Below, piece after piece: positions 1 through 8,463 of a stretch of DNA of 64,000 nt (the first letter of the stretch is position 1; each line of letters opens with the position of its first letter). Position numbers and translations under genes: made by a program. Location: the IMG/VR virus record IMGVR_UViG_3300006802_000099, positions 1 through 64,000 of that record. One strand, written 5' to 3'. The notes beneath the pieces were generated by a model. The model did no database searches, was not told where the DNA came from, and saw only the letters and a program-made list of their open reading frames with translations. The stretch comes from a virus.

Positions 1-603
1 TAATTGTAGATGCATTTTTACCTGATTATAATAGGTTACATCACTAGATAATAAGTTATACATATCGTTCAAACGGAACTGATATACAACGTCGAAAATA
101 TTAGTGCCTGCATGGCTACTACCAATAGTTCCTAATGGAAATGCACGGATAACACCTGTTACAGAATCAGCAACTTCAAAATAACGATCATCCCAATTTT
201 TTTGTACATATGCAGATGATGCTGCTAGTGTAGCAGTTGTAGCAGATTGGTCTCCGGTAATGGTTTCTCCGTTGGAGAAAGTCCCAGAAACACCTTTTAG
301 TAATAATTTATTTGACCCGCTTATTTCATAAACCTTTGCTGTAGCTTCAGAAGTTCCACCTGTGATAGTTTCACCCACAGTAAAATTTGCGGCAACTAAA
401 GTAGCTAAGCTAACATAGGAAGCCTCTATTTGCTCAGAGACATAAACACGCTCAACACCATCAAAATGATATTCTTGCCAAAACTCTAAGGCATCGTCAA
501 TTCTATCGCTTACTTGGTCATCATCAACGTTAATTTCTATAACTGGATGCCCTAAACGACGAAGACAGTAATCTACTAATTCAGTACGGGTTGTAACAGC
601 CAT
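1..603 (-). CDS. gp13-like neck protein, 3' end outside the window
   Basis: The frame starts with ATG at 603 and is still open at base 1, so about 201 residues are visible. It begins MAVTTRTELVDYCLRRLGHP and continues with a V-I-E-I-N-V-D-D-D-Q stretch and DRIDDALEFWQEYHFDG. That pattern is shared by a neck or head-completion protein of marine T4-like phages which I associate with T4 gp13, a protein at the head-tail junction. Its place after the fibre genes also matches the T4 order. Residues of about 65-125 contain a glycine/threonine-rich insert with two GETITG motifs, after which the core resumes with YFEVADSVTGVIRAF. A late promoter lies 34 bases upstream inside a terminator loop. The gp13 name is inference; a virion structural role is more certain. 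Confidence 0.6.
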   Translation of the reverse strand, partial: MAVTTRTELVDYCLRRLGHPVIEINVDDDQVSDRIDDALEFWQEYHFDGVERVYVSEQIEASYVSLATLVAANFTVGETITGGTSEATAKVYEISGSNKLLLKGVSGTFSNGETITGDQSATTATLAASSAYVQKNWDDRYFEVADSVTGVIRAFPLGTIGSSHAGTNIFDVVYQFRLNDMYNLLSSDVTYYNQVKMHLQL

Positions 604-616
604 GTTACCTCGCAAT

Positions 617-671
617 AAAAAGTTAGTTGGTATTACTATTTATAATCTTTAGCAATACCAACTAACTTTTT
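617..671. terminator. 18-bp perfect hairpin terminator, usable in both directions
   Basis: The arms at 617-634 and 654-671 are perfect reverse complements (AAAAAGTTAGTTGGTATT), separated by a 19-base loop. Each strand ends the stem in five T residues. It sits just after the stop of the minus-strand gene at 674-1078, whose transcript it would end. Confidence 0.75.
637..644 (-). promoter_or_regulatory. T4-type late promoter TATAAATA in the terminator loop
   Basis: The minus strand reads TATAAATA here, a perfect match to the T4 late -10 element, 34 bases before the ATG of the gp13-like gene. It lies wholly inside the loop of the hairpin at 617-671, so termination of the upstream gene and initiation of the next share the same bases. 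Confidence 0.6.
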
Positions 672-673
672 AT

Positions 674-1078
674 TTAATCTACGAGTATTGGTTGTAGTGC
701 AGCAAGTGCATTAGCTGCAATTTCTAGACTTTCTGGAAGATCATTCATAGAAAGAGAAACATTACTAACTTCTACCTCAACGTTGAGTAAGTCACGAATT
801 TCTTGATTCAAGGCAGAAATACTATCTGGATTAATTTGAATGGTGCCTTGAACAGGATTTCCATTAGTATCTACTCCTGGTACCACGTTACCATTCTCAT
901 CTCTCACTGCATGACGCATACGAGCTTCATCCAAGGTCTTTTGTAAAGACTCAAAAAACGGAGTTAAAGTTGTTTTAGCTGTAAGTATCTTCCACGCAGT
1001 TCGTGCTGGAAGTCTTTCATCACTAAGAAGACTAAGTCCGTTTACAACACCATAAATTTGTTCATTTGTAAGATTCAT
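674..1078 (-). CDS. Conserved phage protein of unknown function (134 aa)
   Basis: The start at 1078 has a good ribosome site (GGAGG, about 6 bases upstream). The N-terminus, MNLTNEQIYGVVNGLSLLS followed by LPARTAWKI, resembles the short DUF1617-like phage proteins that begin with an 'I-Y-x-V-x-N-x-L' helix and an 'LPA/V-K-x-A/S-W/Y' motif; this resemblance is from memory and weak. The rest is predicted mostly helical with acidic patches, with no signal peptide or membrane segment. It lies alone between the large S74 fibre and the gp13-like gene. It has its own host-type promoter and is closed by a terminator, so its expression may be separate from the virion operon. No function is assigned. 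Confidence 0.75.
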   Translation of the reverse strand: MNLTNEQIYGVVNGLSLLSDERLPARTAWKILTAKTTLTPFFESLQKTLDEARMRHAVRDENGNVVPGVDTNGNPVQGTIQINPDSISALNQEIRDLLNVEVEVSNVSLSMNDLPESLEIAANALAALQPILVD

Positions 1079-1106
1079 TTTTCCTCCATAGTTAAAATCA
1101 CCTAAT

Positions 1107-1134
1107 AATATAACATATTTTTATTATATGTCAA
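1107..1134 (-). promoter_or_regulatory. Host-type sigma70 promoter TTGACA-N16-TATATT
   Basis: On the minus strand, TTGACA (1129-1134) is followed after 16 bases by TATATT (1107-1112), upstream of the 134-aa gene. It has the same shape as four other promoters in the window. A GATAAATA, possibly late-type, also occurs at 1139-1146 but is part of the fibre's last codons. Confidence 0.55.
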
Positions 1135-1137
1135 GCT

Positions 1138-4100
1138 TTATTTATCTAACATTTTTTTAAGTTCTTCAATTTGCTCTTGTTGTTCCTTGATTGCTTCGAT
1201 CAATACTGGAACCAATTTTCCATAATCTAAGGTCAAGTAATTTTCACCTGACTTAGAAACTACATTATCTTCTTCGTCTCTAACCATGTCAAATGGTGCC
1301 AATTTAACAATCTCTGGAGCTACTTTTTGTACATCTTGTGCACTTAAACCTAGTTGTAGTTCTTTGCCTTCGAAACCTAATGATTGTGCTAGTTCATTAT
1401 TTGTATATCTGAAAGCCTTTAGAGATTTAACCATATCAAGTGCATTGGTTACATCCTCGACCTTTTCCTTCAATCTTTCATCAGAATAGTAGGCCGTAAT
1501 TTCACTTGTTGCAATAATTTGTCCAGTAACGTGTAATGCTTGTGCGGGAGCTGCATTACCGATACCGACCTTGCCGGTGCTGTCTACTCTGACTCTTTCT
1601 ACTCCGGCTGTCGTAATACCAAGGGTGTCAGCAGCTGGAGCGTATATACCGGTATTTGTATCACCTGTCCAACTAAAGCTAGGTGCTGTCACCGTGTCTG
1701 CTGCGTTACCCAAGAACTTAGCAAAGTCAACTGTTCCTGAACCTGTTAAGTTGGTCATACCTGTATATGAACCACTGATACGAGCATCTGGAACAGTTCC
1801 AGAACTTAAATTACTTGCATTCAATGAAGATAATGAAGCACCAGATCCACTAAATGTACCTGCAACTAATGTATTAGTACTAGGATTATAGTTAAGACTA
1901 CTATCTTCATTTAGGCGCTTGTAACCACCAGCACTATTATCAGTAAATACAATATATCGTGTTGCAGCCGTACCTTCATCGTCCTCGATATATGGTTCAA
2001 CTGTGATGTTTGCAGAACCATTGAATGAGACACCATTGATAGTACGAGATGTTTGTAATGTAGTGGCTGTTGATGCGTTACCTGACAATGCTGCTGTCAC
2101 AGTACCTGCACTGAAGTTTCCAGAAGCATCACGGAAAACAATTGTACTTGCTGTGTTGGCATTTGTGGCATTAGATGTTACAGTAAAAGTACCGCCTTCG
2201 GAACTTACTGAACCACTGATACCATTGCCTGATGTTGCGCCTGCTCCAACATAGTTACCTGTTGTATCTGTACCTAGTGCCACGGAGTTGGCAGCAATAG
2301 TTGCTGTTAATGTACCGCTTGCTAAATCAGTTAAAGTAACCGAGCCTGTTAAATCACCACCTAATGTAATTGTTGGGTCTGGCTTACTTAATACGTCAGC
2401 CCATTCAATGTTGGCATCAACTGTTCCCTTAGTACCCGAAAAAACTTCGCTTGTGTTTGTGGCATCTGGGATGAATGTGAGTTTACCTGAACTATCATCA
2501 AATCCAAAGAAACCAACTTTAGCTGCAGTCCCATTATGCCAACGGAATTCAACACCTCGATCCTTGTTATCATCTGTACTTGGAGCAGTATCACCACCTA
2601 AAGTAATGATTGGGTCATCAAGTGTTACTGTGGTTGAATTAACAGTTGTAGTTGTGCCGTTAACGGTTAAGTTACCACTCAATGACAAATTGGCAGCATT
2701 TACAGTACCTGTAAATGTTGGTGATGCTAATGGAGCTTTTGCATTCAATTGTGTCTGAATGTTGCTCGTAACACCATCGGTATAGTTAAGTTCTGTTACT
2801 GTAGCTGTAATGCCGTCTAATGCATTCAACTCTGATGCTGTTGCAGTTAAATCTGTGATGTCAGCAACTGTATGTGTATGACCTGTAGCAGAAATACCAG
2901 CCTCTGCAAGGGTGTTGTTTATCCAAGCACTACCATTCCACTTTAATATCTCACCAGCACTATTAGTTGTAATAGTGGTGTTACTTAATGAATCTAAAGT
3001 ATGGTTATGGGAAGTAGCGGAGATACCAGCCTCTGCAAGGGTGTTGTTTATCCAAGCACTACCATTCCACTTTAGAATTTCACCAGCACTATTAGTTGTA
3101 ATAGTGGTGTTACTTAATGAATCTAAAGTATGGTTATGGGAAGTACTTGACTTACCATCTAACTGAGTTTGAATGTTGCTTGTAACACCATCAGTATAGT
3201 TAAGTTCTGCTGCTGTTGCAGTTAAATCTGTGATGTCAGCAACTGTATGTGTATGACCTGTAGCAGAAATACCAGCTTCAGCTAATGTGTTGTTTATCCA
3301 AGCACTACCATTCCACTTTAGAATTTCACCAGCACTATTAGTTGTAATAGTGGTGTTACTTAGACCATCAAGAGTATGGTTATGGGAAGTACTTGACTTG
3401 CCATCTAACTGAGTTTGAATGGCAGAAGTAACACCGTCAACATAGTTGAGTTCTGTTACTGTAGCAGTAATGCCATCTAAAGTATTAAGTTCAGTAGCAG
3501 TAGCAGTTAAATCTGTGATGTCAGCAACTGTATGTGTATGACCTGTAGCGGAGATACCAGCTTCAGCTAATGTGTTGTTTATCCAAGCAGTACCGTTCCA
3601 CTTTAATATCTCACCAGCACTATTAGTTGTAATAGTGGTGTTACTTAATGAATCTAAAGTATGGTTATGGGAAGTACTTGACTTACCATCTAACTGAGTT
3701 TGAATGGCAGAAGTAACGCCGTCGGTATAATTAAGTTCTGTTACTGTAGCTGTGATACCATCCAAAACATTGAGTTCTGAAACTGTGGCAGTTAAGTCTG
3801 TTAATGTTGTGGCTGTTGAAGCATTACCACTTAGTGCTGCTGTGATTGTGCCTGCGGCAAAATTACCGGAAGCATCACGAGCAACGATGGCTGATGCTGT
3901 ATTTGCATCAGTAGCAGTTGTGGCGGAATTACTTACCTTGCCTGCTGTAGAAATTGTTGACAATTTACTGTCAGCAATTGAACCAGCTAACATTGCATTA
4001 GTTACTGTGCCTGTATCAGTGGTATAAACACCGTTAGTTACGGTGCCAGCATTGCCTGAAACATCACCAGTTACGTCACCTGTTAAGTCACCTGTAATTG

Positions 4101-5199
4101 TGCCTGTAGTGGTGATGTTGTTAGCACCCATATCAAGTGGCTTGTTCATTGTCCACTTGTCACCAGTAGAAGCATAGGTGAATGTAGCAGAAGCTCCGTC
4201 TACTGTAATACCTGCACCATTAGCTGCTGCAGCATTTACAGCACCAGATGCTACTGTAATGTTGAGGTCGTCTACTGATAATGAAGTAGAATTAATGGTA
4301 GTTGTAGTACCATCTATCTGTAAATTACCTGTAACAGTTAAATTACCACCAATTGAAGCATTACTTGTTGTTGACAAAGTACCTGTAATAGCAGTATTGT
4401 CATTAAGTGCAATAGTACCTGTACCATTTCCACTCAAGGCAAGAGTGGTGTCTGCTGTTTTAGTGGTGATGCTATCTGTTTTAATACCACTAGCAAAAGA
4501 AACAGGGTTACCTGCACTGTTTGAAACATTAGTACCATCTTCAATTTGAAGGGTACCTTTGATTTGAATAATTCCTGAGCCTGTAGGATCTAATTTAATA
4601 TCACCGGAGCCTGAAGTTTGTACAGCAACATCTTGATTGGTATCAGCAGAAATTGTGATAGTACCAGAATTATCAGATACCACCTGCTGTCCATTAACAT
4701 ACAAAGAACCTGGGCCGACGAATATATCGGACCATTGTTTCAAGGCTGAACCAAGTGCATATGTGTTATCTACACTAGGAACAATGTTTCCTGAAACAGT
4801 TGAGTTACCTGTAAGCGTTACACCCGCAAATGATGGTGTATCTGATGTCCCAACAGCTTGACCAATAGATACCGCACCTGACGAAATACTAACACCAGTA
4901 CCTGCTGTAATATGTGCTTGCACCTCAGCTGCACTAGGTCCAGTATATGTAATGACACCTGTACTGTTATTATACGACAGTGAACCATCACCGCCTGCGT
5001 CAGTAACACTAATATTAGTTAGAGCAATAGCAGAAGTATTAGATAAGTCTGCTCTTGCTATCTCAAAACCACCCTGTGTAGAACCATCGTGCACTACAAG
5101 GGTGTCTTTAGAGGTATCGACGGTTACCTCACCTTCTGCACCTGTGAATGATGCATGCTGTGTTGTGGTTCCTCGTCTAAATTGAACTGCTGTAGGCAT
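1138..5199 (-). CDS. Giant tail fibre with Mtd-like N-terminus and S74 intramolecular chaperone
   Basis: This is a 1353-aa adhesin. Residues 1-45 (PTAVQFRRGTTTQHASFTGA then EGEVTVDTSKDTLVVHDGS) form an Mtd_N-like attachment domain. Residues of about 50-1230 are low-complexity, Thr/Ser/Asn/Gly-rich beta repeats typical of trimeric fibre shafts. The last ~117 residues are a peptidase S74 (endosialidase-type) chaperone with the motif SDERLK; the serine at about 1239 is the expected self-cleavage nucleophile. The domain ends in the usual helical coil (LIEAIKEQQEQIEELKKML). In this family the chaperone drives trimerisation and is then cut off. The central part carries near-identical repeats, and a module at about DNA 2340-2650 is shared with the second S74 fibre at 10999-13983. 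The start has a GGAG ribosome site. Confidence 0.9.
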   Translation of the reverse strand: MPTAVQFRRGTTTQHASFTGAEGEVTVDTSKDTLVVHDGSTQGGFEIARADLSNTSAIALTNISVTDAGGDGSLSYNNSTGVITYTGPSAAEVQAHITAGTGVSISSGAVSIGQAVGTSDTPSFAGVTLTGNSTVSGNIVPSVDNTYALGSALKQWSDIFVGPGSLYVNGQQVVSDNSGTITISADTNQDVAVQTSGSGDIKLDPTGSGIIQIKGTLQIEDGTNVSNSAGNPVSFASGIKTDSITTKTADTTLALSGNGTGTIALNDNTAITGTLSTTSNASIGGNLTVTGNLQIDGTTTTINSTSLSVDDLNITVASGAVNAAAANGAGITVDGASATFTYASTGDKWTMNKPLDMGANNITTTGTITGDLTGDVTGDVSGNAGTVTNGVYTTDTGTVTNAMLAGSIADSKLSTISTAGKVSNSATTATDANTASAIVARDASGNFAAGTITAALSGNASTATTLTDLTATVSELNVLDGITATVTELNYTDGVTSAIQTQLDGKSSTSHNHTLDSLSNTTITTNSAGEILKWNGTAWINNTLAEAGISATGHTHTVADITDLTATATELNTLDGITATVTELNYVDGVTSAIQTQLDGKSSTSHNHTLDGLSNTTITTNSAGEILKWNGSAWINNTLAEAGISATGHTHTVADITDLTATAAELNYTDGVTSNIQTQLDGKSSTSHNHTLDSLSNTTITTNSAGEILKWNGSAWINNTLAEAGISATSHNHTLDSLSNTTITTNSAGEILKWNGSAWINNTLAEAGISATGHTHTVADITDLTATASELNALDGITATVTELNYTDGVTSNIQTQLNAKAPLASPTFTGTVNAANLSLSGNLTVNGTTTTVNSTTVTLDDPIITLGGDTAPSTDDNKDRGVEFRWHNGTAAKVGFFGFDDSSGKLTFIPDATNTSEVFSGTKGTVDANIEWADVLSKPDPTITLGGDLTGSVTLTDLASGTLTATIAANSVALGTDTTGNYVGAGATSGNGISGSVSSEGGTFTVTSNATNANTASTIVFRDASGNFSAGTVTAALSGNASTATTLQTSRTINGVSFNGSANITVEPYIEDDEGTAATRYIVFTDNSAGGYKRLNEDSSLNYNPSTNTLVAGTFSGSGASLSSLNASNLSSGTVPDARISGSYTGMTNLTGSGTVDFAKFLGNAADTVTAPSFSWTGDTNTGIYAPAADTLGITTAGVERVRVDSTGKVGIGNAAPAQALHVTGQIIATSEITAYYSDERLKEKVEDVTNALDMVKSLKAFRYTNNELAQSLGFEGKELQLGLSAQDVQKVAPEIVKLAPFDMVRDEEDNVVSKSGENYLTLDYGKLVPVLIEAIKEQQEQIEELKKMLDK
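2905..3780. repeat. Tandem near-identical repeats in the fibre shaft
   Basis: A ~75-base unit beginning gtgttgtttatccaagca recurs four times, near 2912, 3041, 3287 and 3571. Each encodes STSHNHTLD and GEILKWNGSAWINNTLAEAG. Between them are repeated stretches coding TATELN-LDGITATVTELNY. The spacing is irregular (about 130-285 bases), which suggests unit gain and loss by recombination. Confidence 0.9.
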
Positions 5200-5238
5200 A
5201 AGTTAATCTCCAGGACTCTTATATTGTAAATTAGTTGG

Positions 5239-5463
5239 TTAGTAAGTTCCACCATCAATTGTGTCAACCTGCGAACCAGGTATGGTTGCAGACGCACTTA
5301 AATTATTTAGATCAGCTCTACAAAGTTCAAAACCACCTTGTGTAGATCCATCATGTACTACTGCTGTTTTTTTTGTTGTGTTTACTGTAATTTCAGCTTC
5401 TGCACCAGTAAATGATGCATGCTGTGTTGTAGTGCCACGTCTAAATCTAATTCTAGTTGACAT
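5239..5463 (-). CDS. Stand-alone Mtd_N-like fibre attachment protein (74 aa)
   Basis: The first ~50 residues (RIRFRRGTTTQHASFTGAEA, then EITVNTTKKTAVVHDGSTQG) nearly duplicate the N-terminus of the 1353-aa fibre encoded next to it. The DNA is also closely similar, so the gene looks like a duplicated and truncated N-terminal domain. The protein ends in IDGGTY, a tail also found on neighbouring fibre proteins. It could occupy the same attachment site on the tail as the long fibre, or connect two fibres. Start ATG at 5463 with GGAG about 10 bases upstream. Confidence 0.7.
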   Translation of the reverse strand: MSTRIRFRRGTTTQHASFTGAEAEITVNTTKKTAVVHDGSTQGGFELCRADLNNLSASATIPGSQVDTIDGGTY

Positions 5464-5466
5464 TTA

Positions 5467-5820
5467 TTATAAGCTCCCGTAATCTATATTGTTACCGGAT
5501 CCTACGCTATCAGCGATAGAACCATAATCCTGATCTGAATTATAAGTCATTCTAACAATGGCTGTATTGCTTTCAGATGAAGTATCTATGGTGAATAGCC
5601 CACTAGAAGTATCTGCAAATTTTAAAATATCTACCGTTGCTGTACTATCGGTATCTGTAACCACCATTCCGCCTTGTATTGCTTTAATAGCATCAGAAGA
5701 ATCTCTAATATAGATTTTTTTATCTGCAGTATTAACAGCAATTTCACCTACAGCAATATCTGCTGTGGTGGGGGCGCTACTGCCAGTTTCACTTCTTTTA
5801 GGTTTAATTACAAGTGCCAT
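5467..5820 (-). CDS. Short fibre-type virion protein (117 aa)
   Basis: The N-terminus KPKRSETGSSAPTTADIAVG followed by EIAVNTADKKIYIRD is the same kind of short beta domain that opens phage fibres ('GEIAVNxxDxKIYxRD'). It is followed by ~65 residues of Ser/Thr/Asp-rich beta sequence ending NNIDYGSL, a variant of the DGGTY tail of its neighbours. It lies three bases upstream of the 74-aa Mtd-like gene and is likely co-translated with it. Its role is probably a tail-fibre or baseplate accessory; the receptor is unknown. Confidence 0.65.
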   Translation of the reverse strand: MALVIKPKRSETGSSAPTTADIAVGEIAVNTADKKIYIRDSSDAIKAIQGGMVVTDTDSTATVDILKFADTSSGLFTIDTSSESNTAIVRMTYNSDQDYGSIADSVGSGNNIDYGSL

Positions 5821-5883
5821 TGATTTTATTCCCGAGTTAGTTGTTTTTATAGTTACAATGACATATTTGTTTTATACAACCCA

Positions 5884-5910
5884 GGAAGTCGGGCCACTGA
5901 CCCGACTTCC
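5884..5910. other. GC-rich 10-bp perfect hairpin after the 620-aa fibre gene
   Basis: GGAAGTCGGG (5884-5893) pairs with CCCGACTTCC (5901-5910) across a 7-base loop, directly downstream of the minus-strand stop at 5933. The stem is far more GC-rich than its surroundings, but no T run follows on either strand. It may be a weak terminator, an mRNA-stabilising hairpin or a processing site. Confidence 0.55.
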
Positions 5911-5932
5911 GTGGTTATAATTACTTCACATA

Positions 5933-7795
5933 TTAATATGTACCACCATCCACTACGTTGGTCCAAGCAGGTGTACCTGAGTTTGAATACAGGAAGTATC
6001 CACTAGTACCTGCTGCTGTTACTTGAACAGCACTTGTACCATTACCATAAAGAATACCATTACTGGTGAAAGTTGTAGCACCTGTACCACCATCACCTAC
6101 TGCAATTGCTGATGATAGTGAAGATACTGTACCGCCAGTAACGTTACCCTCAAGGTTTGCTACTATTGTTGCTACAGCATAGCCTGTACCAGCAACGTTA
6201 ACTGTTGTGGTTGGGGCAGCTTGTAGATCTTTGAACAAACGGAACTTGCCGTCTGATGCATCACGGAAAAGACCGGCATATAGATCCAATGAACCTGATG
6301 TGTCATATAAACCATAGAAACCAATATCGACAGCATCGGTTGAGTTATTATCGTTACCTAAGATAATTAGAGGATCTGTTACACTTAAGGTTGATGAGTT
6401 AACTGTAGTGGTTGTACCTGAAACAGTCAAGTTACCAGCAACAGTTACGTTAGCACCTGAAAGTGTGATTGCGGTTGTGCCGCCACTTGATTTAATGTCG
6501 TTACCACCGACTGTCAAGTCACCGACCAATACTACGTCATCGGTTAATGCGACTGTAACTGCTGCACCTTCACCTGAACCACTAACTGCAATTTGATTTG
6601 ATGTACCAGCTACGGTTGCTACATAATCACCTGTTGTATCTGTGCCAAGTGCAACTGAATTGGCAGCAATTGTTGCTGTCAAAGTTGCATTTGCTGAACC
6701 ATCAATTGATACGCTACCTGAAAGGTCACCACCAAGTGTGATTGTGCGTGCTGTTGCCCATGCTGATGCGGTTGTAGCATTACCACTTAGTGCTGCTGTG
6801 ATTGTACCAGCGGCAAAGTTACCTGAACCGTCACGAGCAACAACCTTTGAAGCTGTGTTAAGTGCTGTGGCGTCAACTGCCAATGTGATAGCTGCACCCT
6901 CAGAACCACCATCACCACCGGTCATGTATGAGCCGTTTGTGATACTTGCAACATAGTTGCCTGTTGTGTCTGTACCAAGTGCTACTGAGTTTGCTTGAAT
7001 GGTTGCTGTTCCGTCCTCAGCAATTAGAACATCACCTGAAACTGCTGCATAAACATAATCAGCAACATCTTCTGCTGTGATTTTTCTGTTTGCTGTTGCT
7101 GATGCATCATAAACAAGGAACAAGTCAGCATCTGCAAGAGCAGTTAATGCTGTACCGCCGTTAATGTTTACTAAGGTGTCTGTAACTGAGTTAAGACTAA
7201 CTGCACCTGAAGAAACAGAGAAATCTGTTGAATTGAATGATGCAACACCCTTGTTTGATGTTGTTGCATCTTCGCCTGAAACTGTTACTGTGTTGTCTGT
7301 AATGGCAATGTCAATACCTTCACCACCAGTAAAGGTCATTGTTTGGCCAGTACTGAAAGTATCAGAACCTGTATCGCCTGCAATTGTGAAACTTGATGAA
7401 GCTGGTGATGCAAATGATAGTACACCTGAACCATTGGTGGTTAGGATTTGACCACTTGTACCATCAGCTCCTGGTAGAGTAAATGCTACATTTGCTGTAA
7501 CAGTTGCTGGGGCCTTAAGTGTTACACTTGCTGAACCATCAGCATCTGCCAAAACAACTGCTGCACCATTGGTGCCATCTTTAGGATCTAAGAAAGCATC
7601 AACTGTATCGGTGTAGTATTTACCACCAACTTTTTGAATAACAGCAGCAGAACCAGAATCTACAGATTCGATATAAAGAACGGCACTGGCACCGTCATTG
7701 GATGCATCTTCTGCGTACGCTAGCTCGCCTTCAACCAAATCTGAAGTTGTTGGTGCTGAAGAACCAGAAGAACGTTTAATTTGAATTACGGTCAT
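5933..7795 (-). CDS. Tail fibre / virion structural protein (620 aa)
   Basis: The N-terminal domain ([20 protein letters not shown], then [10 protein letters not shown]) is the same attachment-type fold as in the 117-aa neighbour. The remainder is Thr/Ser/Gly-rich shaft with modules also seen in the two S74 fibres: [30 protein letters not shown] and [19 protein letters not shown], followed by a [20 protein letters not shown] unit. Unlike those fibres it has no S74 chaperone; it ends [13 protein letters not shown]. Lack of a foldase suggests a chaperone in trans or a short shaft. Start at 7795 with AAGGAA upstream. Confidence 0.8.
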   Translation of the reverse strand: MTVIQIKRSSGSSAPTTSDLVEGELAYAEDASNDGASAVLYIESVDSGSAAVIQKVGGKYYTDTVDAFLDPKDGTNGAAVVLADADGSASVTLKAPATVTANVAFTLPGADGTSGQILTTNGSGVLSFASPASSSFTIAGDTGSDTFSTGQTMTFTGGEGIDIAITDNTVTVSGEDATTSNKGVASFNSTDFSVSSGAVSLNSVTDTLVNINGGTALTALADADLFLVYDASATANRKITAEDVADYVYAAVSGDVLIAEDGTATIQANSVALGTDTTGNYVASITNGSYMTGGDGGSEGAAITLAVDATALNTASKVVARDGSGNFAAGTITAALSGNATTASAWATARTITLGGDLSGSVSIDGSANATLTATIAANSVALGTDTTGDYVATVAGTSNQIAVSGSGEGAAVTVALTDDVVLVGDLTVGGNDIKSSGGTTAITLSGANVTVAGNLTVSGTTTTVNSSTLSVTDPLIILGNDNNSTDAVDIGFYGLYDTSGSLDLYAGLFRDASDGKFRLFKDLQAAPTTTVNVAGTGYAVATIVANLEGNVTGGTVSSLSSAIAVGDGGTGATTFTSNGILYGNGTSAVQVTAAGTSGYFLYSNSGTPAWTNVVDGGTY

Positions 7796-7852
7796 CGGAA
7801 TTTCCTTGTTTTTAGGTTTATGATTGCTTTTTCCTGCGTTGCTTTAATAATA

Positions 7853-8065
7853 TTAAAAAGTTCCGCCATCTATATTAGATACACCAGCCACAGCTTGCGG
7901 TACCCATTTTTCTAATACCGAATCATAAACCAAAGTATAACCATTTTCTAAACCGCCTGAGGCGTCAATATTTTTCAATTCTTCCACATTCAAATTATCC
8001 AGTTGAACTCTTTTTATAGAAGTATTTATTCTATTTGGTGTTCCCACCTTTACTTGAATAGCCAT
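7853..8065 (-). CDS. Small fibre-associated protein ending in DGGTF (70 aa)
   Basis: The 70-residue protein has a basic N-terminus, an ELKNIDASGGLENGYTLVYD segment like the 'L-x-N-G-x-x-L-x-Y' units at fibre tips, and a C-terminus SNIDGGTF. Its start codon at 8063-8065 overlaps the stop of the upstream 110-aa gene by one base, so the two are translationally coupled. Function is unknown; the shared C-terminal tail links it to the neighbouring fibre proteins. Confidence 0.65.
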   Translation of the reverse strand: MAIQVKVGTPNRINTSIKRVQLDNLNVEELKNIDASGGLENGYTLVYDSVLEKWVPQAVAGVSNIDGGTF

Positions 8066-8397
8066 TATCGCGTTACCTGAGGTGTTACGGTGATTATTCC
8101 TTCTACTATTCTGGTTACAACTCCTGCTGTGTCTTCCATTTCTACATCATAAACATATCTACCTGCTTTTAACTCACCTGTTTGTGTAGCCGTCAAAGAA
8201 ATATCTATCACTCCTGACGTAGGTGTTGCTGAAACTGCGGTAAATGATGTATAAGATGATGAAGCATAAGATTTACGCATTTGACCTCGTAAAAGATAAC
8301 TAGTCAAATTCAAAGCATCTCCTTCCGCATCTGTCACGGTGACTGATGTTGAAAAAGTAGCTCCTTGATCAATAACTAGATTTTGTATATATGCCAT
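8065..8397 (-). CDS. Virion structural protein with Ig-like beta fold (110 aa)
   Basis: Sequence features are MAYIQNLVIDQGATFSTSVT, then LTSYLLRGQMRKSYAS and ELKAGRYVYDVEMEDTAG. This pattern is frequent in marine phage genomes beside fibre genes and resembles upper-baseplate (BppU-like) N-terminal domains. It is all beta by inspection, with no cysteine or membrane segment. It is the first gene after the late promoter at 8438-8445 and would be translated with the 70-aa protein. It is probably a fibre-anchoring or baseplate accessory protein. Confidence 0.7.
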   Translation of the reverse strand: MAYIQNLVIDQGATFSTSVTVTDAEGDALNLTSYLLRGQMRKSYASSSYTSFTAVSATPTSGVIDISLTATQTGELKAGRYVYDVEMEDTAGVVTRIVEGIITVTPQVTR

Positions 8398-8437
8398 AAA
8401 AATCCAATTAGTATGAGGTTAATATACAGTTATCAAT

Positions 8438-8445
8438 TATTTATA
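8438..8445 (-). promoter_or_regulatory. T4-type late promoter TATAAATA
   Basis: A perfect TATAAATA on the minus strand in the 66-base gap, 41 bases before the ATG of the 110-aa gene. It would restart late transcription for the fibre block to its left. Confidence 0.65.
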
Positions 8446-8463
8446 ATGGTTTTATTTTTTACG

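Noticed and set aside
1138-5463. Mtd-like domains hinting at a diversity-generating retroelement
   Set aside because: No reverse transcriptase, accessory variability gene or template/variable repeat pair was seen in the window. The shaft repeats are ordinary direct duplications.
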